A stretch of 64,000 nucleotides of DNA from Mastigias papua. Its lineage: Eukaryota > Cnidaria > Scyphozoa > Rhizostomeae > Mastigiidae. The stretch covers positions 3,622,131-3,686,130 of the forward strand of contig OZ025282.1 of the NCBI GenBank assembly GCA_964019165.1. The letters run 5' to 3'. Below the pieces are notes generated by a model. That model was not told the origin of the DNA. It saw only the letters and a list, made by a program, of their open reading frames with translations, and did not search any database. The position numbers were made by a program, and so were the translations under genes. Positions 12,601 to 21,600 of this stretch are shown in pieces. Positions within the stretch are counted from its first letter, which is position 1. Each line of letters opens with the position of its first letter.

Positions 12601-15600
12601 ATAGAGGCGGCCAGTAGGAACTTCTTTGACCTTACTTCAATATGCTGACGGTCTAAGGTTAGTGTGCTCTCAAAAACACACTCCTCAACCCTCAATATAC
12701 GGAATCTTACATGGGACTAACCGTACCTTTACCATTATCTTTATTTTTCTCTACTCTTTTCCAATTTCAACTAAAACTCAAGGGGGCATCTCTGAACTTC
12801 TTTGGTCTAACTTACCAAACCATTTCTATAGAAGTTACTGAAGTATGTAAATCACTGACTGGTGACCAGGTGACTTCTTATTTTCGGAACTAATTCATTT
12901 TACAAGAATATATCGAACCTTCTAGAAAACGTTTATCAGAAATGTCTCATCTTTGTCTTTACACCCTACTACTAATACGTCACCATACTTTCCTTGAACA
13001 CAAGCCCTCTGCACCAAAACTATCAATCCAGCCCTGAAAGTTTGTTGCAGGATTAAGGGATAAACATTTTTAAAGAAAATCAAAGTAAAAAGTACTTTTT
13101 CTGGACCAAAGCAGCTGGGCTGTCTGGTACCATAAAGTTGAAAATGTCCAATGAGAAGCTTAATTTAGCTAATTCGTTTCAAAAGGCAGATTCTTGCACA
13201 TACTCCCTGGATGAGTAAACCAGATATTGTACGTACCACAGTATTGATGCACTTCGTTCCATCGGGGCAATTGTGCTTTCCAATTGCACACTCATCTATA
13301 TCATTGCAATGGCCAGTTGCGTTTTTCTTAAATCCATTAAGACATGTGCAATTGAAGCCACCCTGAGAACATTCAAAATGCCATGGTTTTAAAGCAGCTC
13401 ATGCAAAATCCTAATGTGAGGGACATTAATGGTTTGTGCATATCTTTAAAATCTAATAGAAATCAACAACATAAAAAGTCATCTATGTTCACAGTATTTT
13501 ATGATCATGCAATCAGCAATATGAGGTCCTCTTTTAAATTTCCAGCTAATTAAGAATCAATCTGATAGCTATGCTGTTCCCCATAAAGTTAGTTCTTGGC
13601 TGCATTTGGAAGTACCTTCAAAATTTTCTACAAGCAAATTATCATGACTAAAACTTCCAATCCTCGTCTATATGGATAGTTTTGTAGCAAAATCAGTAAA
13701 ATTGCTAATGGTAAGACGTCAAGACTTCCTTCTAAAATATGTAAACGCTAGTCTTTTGATCTTATCCCTAATATACGAAACAGATAGAGTTATGGTGCCA
13801 TTATGACCTCACATTGATGACATTATCCTATTGCTTGGTTCATTTTGCACAACGCTTAATAATCTCTTCCTGATCTTTTACTACAACTTTCATACTAAGA
13901 GACATTGGCTTTTTGCGTATTATCACTCCCAAATGGTAACAAACCGATATCCCATTTAAATTTTACAAATCATAGCTGCTGTCTTCTCTTGGATGAATAC
14001 AACAGGAAGCAAAAATATCTGAAGAAGCCGAATGACCAATACTAAGGTATATGAGTGTGAGTATATGGTTCTTTAGTAACTTGGCTATTAGTACTATAAA
14101 TTATTCTCTGTTTGTCTCTAGGATACAATTGTAATGTGGATAAAAATAACTTACCATTGTATTGACACAAAATGTTGTTGGATTGCAAATATCTTCACGT
14201 TCCGAACATTCATCAATGTCTTCACATCTGCCCCCACCAGGAACCTCTCTGAATCCTTCTTTGCAACCACATTTAAAGCCTCCCTATGAAGAGAACAGCT
14301 TATAAGCTCATTGCTACTAAATAGTAGCCTCTTTTTCATGTACCTATCAATGAAAGAGCCTACAATGAAGTGTGATCAGTGACCGATCAAATACTGAATA
14401 GTGATCGACCATTGATTGATCAGATATCCTTTGAACTACTGGCAGTGCAAGAGACAGACAAAATCTAGTTATATCACTGATTTCCGACAAATCAATGCAT
14501 CTCAGTAATCTTCCTGCATTTCATATAACTTTATCGTGTTTCAGCTCCTCATCAAACATGTTTAATTTAGGTTGAAAGTAAGTGTTAGTAAAATCTAAAA
14601 AAGTTTCTTCTTTTCGGAAATTTGCAAATGGCCACCAAAAGTACAATAGCCTACTGAAACATTAGCTGGAAGATACCCTTTCCCTGTACTCTCACTACTC
14701 AAGAAGAATCGACCAGTAAGGACTATTTATGTTCTAGCAATGATTCAAGAGGTCTAAACTGCTTCTTTCTAGCAACTTACATCTTGATTAATACAAATCT
14801 TGTTTCCTGGACATTTTGCTTCACCAGTGGCACATTCATCAATATCAATACAGCGATCATCTACTTTCTTGAATCCTTTTTTGCACTCACAAGAATATCC
14901 ACCCTGGAAGATATATACACAATAGTTTTTATCAAAGGGTGAGAGCCATAATTAACTGAAGTTATGAACAGAAAATACCATTTGATTGGCTTCAAGGTTC
15001 AATTATTCTAAAATCAAAGTGGGTTTTGTGAGGATTTTCATAATGCAACGTTAGTTGATATACAAAAACGTTTCTTTTTCACGCGAAGATATGAAGTTTG
15101 GTGAGGGAATTAAGAAACGTCTTGACTTGTACAGTCCCAGATCCAATTTCTTGTGCAATATTGAAACCAAGAATCGACACATTTTCTATATATAATTCAA
15201 AACTAAAATACATCTAGTACATAAATTTGATTGTTGTGCGCCTCACAGTGGGAAAAGATGCATGGTCATCGTGCTCCCACAATGAGGAACACTTACCAAC
15301 ATATCATGCTACTTTTGCCATAACACATAGACATCAATAGATGGCACTTCGGACATCAGGCAACGACTTTAAGTGGTGCAGGTGATAAGCACTTTCAGTA
15401 CGTACCTTTCGATTTACACAAACAGTATCAGCAGGGCATTTAGCTTCGGTATCTGAGCATTCGTCATAATCCTTGCAAACCTGAAAATTAATTGTAGAAA
15501 TAGAATAACCCAAATCAACTGTCTTAAATTCTTTCATCTCATTCTTTAATATGAATTCAAAAACAATGGACTTCATCAGTATGACAGTTGATTAACAAAC

Positions 15601-18600
15601 TTTTCTCAAATAGCATTTTCTTGATTCTCGATTTAATGGCACGTCTACTTTCCTTTCCACATCTTCGTTCATAGAATCTTTGAATATCTGCTCTTTCTTT
15701 CATTCATCTTTTCTCTCGTTTCTCAGAAATTCAATGGCCCAATGGTGCATTAGTATTTTGTTTACTTGTCAATCAATCCGTATTCACGAGTACCCTTCTC
15801 TTCATGATTTCTGATTTGACACGAATAAAACTGTACCGTACAAGCAAAGTATATGTTTTTATTTTATTAGCAAGTTTTTCATCCAGTACTGAAACTTTAT
15901 TAGCTTTTTCATTACTGCAATACTGAATCTTTTGCAAAACTTTCTTAGCGAGAATACTGGGGTATGTGTAACACTGCAGCATTACATAGACAGACAAGCA
16001 CTACCCAAACATAACATTGAAATGCATTGATTTTCATATGAAATCTATGCAAATTAAACAAAAGAGACGACCGGCTTGCGTGAAAACTGAAATTTCATAT
16101 GAGTATCAACTTATCAACTTTCTTAGGTCTCAAAAATCCAGTATTGAACTTTCTTGATTTTACTGGACAGTTGGGTACTTGTTTCTTATAAGACTCTTTC
16201 GCATAAAAAACCTGTATAACAAGGTATTGCCAAGGATGCACATAAACCCACTATACCTGACGATTCGTAGCAGCATGGACTATTCCAACACCACGCAGTC
16301 GCTTTCCTTTATAACCCTCTGGACATGGACCACACTCGTAGCCTGGTCGCAAGTTGATGCATTTTGTTAATGGAGAACACGGATTTAACTCGCACTGAAA
16401 GAGAAAGATATTCAGCCAAAGATCATTAAGAAGATTACAAGGCAAAGAGGGCTATCCAGCCCTTGGACACTCTGCACTGATACGACAAACGTGCGAAACC
16501 TCAGAACACTTATCTTGATAGCGTATTCCAGCATTCAGAAAGTCTTCAGTGGGTAATTACGAAGCCTTCGGTGGAACAAAATATAAATTCATGCTACATC
16601 AATAATTTACGCTCAGTTTGTATTATGTACTTCATTTTTATATTGGCCCAGTAGATGTTCCTTTTCGCATTTGGACCTTGAAAGTAATTGGTTCAACGTG
16701 TAGGGGGAAACTGGATTGCTTTATTAACGGTTGTAAAACATAGGTGCCCGATCAAAGGGCGCTGCCTGCTTGCTGAAAGGGCATACTATGCCTGAAAAAC
16801 GGAAGCTGAGCCAAAAGATGAGGGCTTTAGCATGAGACACTTTATTGAGTTTACTTTCCGTAAACTTTATAATACTAAGCTGGTGCAAAAAGCAGCAATG
16901 AGAGAACAATGTAACTGAAGTTTTCCAAAATTGCCCGACTAATATAGAAGCTGTTCAAAAACTTGGGCAGCAAAACTCACTTTGTTAACCACTGGAGTGT
17001 GTTGCATGCTTATACTTTCCAAACAGATTTACCTTTGCCTACATGCATTGGATAGCCAAATATATTTCAGCTAATCATCCAGTGTCTTTCAATCAAAGCG
17101 TGTTGATGTACATATACTTCCTAATAAATCTACCGACAGATTTAAACAAAGCACCATAATTACCGACAAGTCATGATTTTTATGACAACTTTACTGATGA
17201 GCCGAAAAATTAGCGACGGCTTCTGCAAAAAGTGATGGGGGTGGTAGCACCCCAAGACCTCTACCTTGGCACGCCCTTGATCATGATTAATCAAATTGAT
17301 TCGAGACTTCATCGCGTTTACTTGATTAAAATCTGTTTGTGATTAACACAAACAGTGGAAAAAATAGAAACGAATAAGAAAACTATCTAACTATTCAATG
17401 TATGGCGATCAAATACCTCATTAATATCTTCACAGAGAATTCCATCACCCTTGAAACCTAGTGGGCAATTCCCACATTCAAAGCCCCTCTCTTTCTCAAG
17501 GGCAGGTTTGCATGATACATTTGCTGCGCATGGTCTAGAGGCACAAGGATCCGGAAAAGCAGCTTGACCTGTTGACGAAATGAACTTTGCATAATTAATA
17601 ATTCTCATGTGAGGTTATGAACCATCCAAAATCCCCATTCCTTACTATTTACTATCTCCAGCGTCTGTTGTTTCATTCAAATTAGTATGCAAGACCAGGA
17701 AAAATTTTATCTTCACATGTCATGATTAGAAACATTGGCTTTTAATCAATCTTCCTTTGCTAAAGTCTTCAGATTTGAGAGTCTTCCTTTCAGTTTTGAT
17801 GGAAATGAAAAGCCTAAATCTAGTTCCACATCTGACTTTCTATAATCTCAATATATTTGGTACATTTTACTGGGCTCTCTCCATTCAATACATTCGATGT
17901 ATAGTAGGAACTTTATCGCACGCCATCTGAGTGGAATATAAAATAACGGAAAATAACAGTAAAGTCAAGGGTGTACTTGCAAGGGATTCCAGGTGGCGAT
18001 CACATCCCGGGCCCACCCAGCCTATTTTCCTGGTAGACCCCCTATTATCCTCAGCAACTTGGTAAATGCTTGTCCAATCAATTGATAGCCAAAGAAAATA
18101 AATGACCATACCCCCAACAAGGCCCCCCGTTATAAAGCAGCATCACTAGGGAAAAGCTGCCAATCCTTCCTTGTGTAGAATAGAATTCAACGATTAGCAT
18201 GATTCCTCTGAAGTTCTTCTTTATTTTCTTGTATTTAGGTATCAGCTCCTCTGGATTCTAAAAAGCATACGCCTAGAAATAGACATTGCTGACTGCTGTA
18301 GCTACTATGAGAGCACCATATAACCTCAAAGATTGTAATTCATTTATGCCCATTGGAGTCTGGTACAAAGAACTACGTAATTACTACACTCTTAAACGAT
18401 ATAGTCATATGAGCTGGATGGGCATATATGATTGATCGTGTTTGTGACAGTTGTTGGAAAATAAATGCATCTTGAAAAGTCTCAATTGCTGACTAATAAT
18501 TATTATCTGGCAAAACGGCCGCAATTAATCATCAACATAGTTTCTTTTTGATGGATATCAAATTAGCTACTTGGAAATCAAATCTACAATACGTTTTATA

Positions 18601-21600
18601 CGCAGCCTGCATGTAGCTATCCACTAAAGGCCACTTTGCAGCAGTCTATAAATAGTCACTAATCTACTGGCTCCTTCATGAGATGATACATAAAACTACC
18701 ATTGACAGAGTAACACAATGATTAAATCGATTTTGACAGCGATATAAGACATATAACTTCATTTTTTGGCTGTGGAAGGGATAATTCATTCGCTAGTTTG
18801 TTTAACAGTGGCTTTTTGGTTGGATAATCAAAGCCCTTGTATCAGATTAAGGTGTAATCCGGTACTTTGGCATATAGCTGGTTTTTCAATCTGTCAGTGT
18901 TATCTCAGACCGGACTGCCTTCCTATTAATCTGATGGATTTGCTCAAAGAAACCTAATCAAACACACAAAGTTTCCTAATCACGTCAACCGCTTCTCAAT
19001 ATATACTTCAAATAAGTAGGCCAACAATTACTATCACATTTTAGCAATGTAAAATATTACGTAAAGATCCATTGCATTGCATTCAGGGATTAGAGAACAA
19101 AGGCTATTAGGGATGATACCTATTAAATATGAAATGTATTGACTCAAATCGAATTCAAATAACACTGAAATATTTGTCTCAAAAGCCTGAAAATTTATTC
19201 TAATGATAAAATAAATAGTTATTTCTCTACTATATATATGTTATCATCTAGGAATTCAACAAATGATAAATTCTCTAGAAATTGCAAGGTTCAATTTATT
19301 CTCGATACGACAGTCGAAGAAGGACAGCCAAAATGTAGCAAATCGTCCAAGAAAAAGGTTCACATTCCACACTTCATATTCAGCAATGCGCAACGAATAA
19401 CTACTTGCCATCTTTACTTCAAATATGTAATATGACCAAATTAGTGTTAGAATTGTAATTGTTTTTACAGACATAAATCAAATTAGATTGACTTACACAT
19501 AGGACAACGCTCAAAGATCTTCCTTATAGCTCTTATATCATTTTTCTGAAAGAAAAGAAATGTTATTAAGGGCTCTCGTGTACTTTATTACTTCAAACAA
19601 AACTAATCATTGCAAAGATCAGTGGGAGAATGTTATAGCAGTTGTGCAACACTGACTCGTTTAGCGAAACTGTTTCCCATACAAAATCAAGATATAACCT
19701 CCAAATTCTCTTCCTGGTGACTAGAAGTCAATGGACGTATTTTATAAGGGACCGCTTACAAAGAGCCTACATTAAAAGGCGAAAAAATTTAAATAACTTG
19801 TCTTACTAAAGACAAGATCTCGAAGGGAATTTTTGATTTCGAATATTTTTATTACTGCAAACATACGAGAATTGAGAAGACAAATTCGCATGGATTGTGT
19901 GTATTCCTTGTAGCAAGTGTTGTAGCAAGCCGGTTTCCGTTGAAACGTACAGTGTCCATTGTGTCCTGTCCAAGCACTAAACACTTACAATGTCCTTAGT
20001 ACTAAATGTACGGCAAAAATTAAGGAATGGCTAGGGGACTTTTAGAGCTACAAAAAGAAGGTGCTAGGCCTTGTGCTAGGTTTCTTATAAAAATAGGTGC
20101 AACTTAGGTGTGCAATCAAAAGGAGCTGAGCTTGCAAGCTTATCTCGAGAGATGTCTTATTCTCATGTCAAATGCTCAACAAACAATCAGAATTTCATGC
20201 TTAACGACGTAAAGTTTGATCAACAGTGCTCTAATTAATAGTATGTGGTCCAAATTATCGCATAACTGGCTGAAATGTTTCCAAATAAGTCGAGCCAGTG
20301 TGAAAATTTACTGGCTCTTAGTGGCAGATTTAATACATGAATGCAAACTTCTTCAAGTGCATCATGCAGTGTGGGTTACCGATATAACCTGACAACCCCA
20401 AACTGCGGGTATGCCGGTTGGGAATTTTTGAGATACACTTCGACTGTCCAGCCTACAGTTCCGGCTGTTGAGGAAAAGGCTTTTTGAATTTGAAAGAAGA
20501 TCAAGTTTCCTTTTTCACGTCCTATATAGTCACTCTAATTTGCTGACACCTATCCAGGATTACCTTGTTTATCCACCATTGTGGCGCTAAATCTGAAGAA
20601 TGACAGGAAGATCCTTGAGAACACACTCTCGCACAATTCATCTTTCCTGAGGCGAGAAGCTATTAGCAATGAGCGACGGCGGCCATTATCTAATGGCTCA
20701 TTGATTTAGGTGACTAATTAGTTAGCTATAACTGATATAGCAAATGATGGCTAGCAGAGGCAAACCCTAGCCATCTGATTGGCCATTAACTCAAAGGAAT
20801 CCCTCTAACAGCCAATCAAGATTTGTCCACTATGTCAACTGTTCGTAAAGACATCATGATTAGAGCTAACCTGATATTTAAGTTCATCTTTGATGTCTTG
20901 AATAATGCTGATGATTGCCTTCAACGTCTGATCATCCATGTGAAATGCATCTGCAAATAGCATAAGAATATATATATACCAATTAGATGCACAGTCTTAA
21001 GCATCGCTGAGCTAGTCAATTCTCTCACATTACTTCGTAAGAGTAGCATAACGCCTGCACTGCTTTAGATAAACTTTAACACTTGAAATCTGTCAACTGC
21101 ATTGTATTTCATCTAAGTGCTTCTAAGCACTGCAGCATATCCAATCAACCATAGTGCAAAATGGATTCAAACATCTTTGGGCGGACACAAAGAAAGGTAG
21201 GTAGTCTACATTGAGCTATTATGGCTAATATTATTTGTAATACTGTACTGTCTACGTTATTCGACTACAAATTAAACCGACAAACAAAACAATTGTATAA
21301 AATGGTGTGCAACATGAACGGTTCTATACTGTCTTAATACTTTTCAGACTAGCAGAAAACAAACTGATAATATCGGCGGTAGGGGTAATCGGCTGGCATG
21401 CTTTGGGATGCAAATTATGGATTATAACACAGATACACAAAAGCACAAAAGTATAATAACTAGAATAATAGTCATGACATTGATGATAACATTAATATTT
21501 AATAAGTAGGCCTATTGCTATTGAATACATATTCTGCTAGCATAGCCGCTAAATGCTTGAGGCCCTTGATCAGACCTATTTTGATCCAACCAACTGACCA

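Noticed and set aside
17220..17275. Possible MITE end (GGGGGTGGTAGCACCCC ... TTGGCACGCCC)
   Set aside because: Only a short G/C-rich fragment without a partner end; not enough to call an element.
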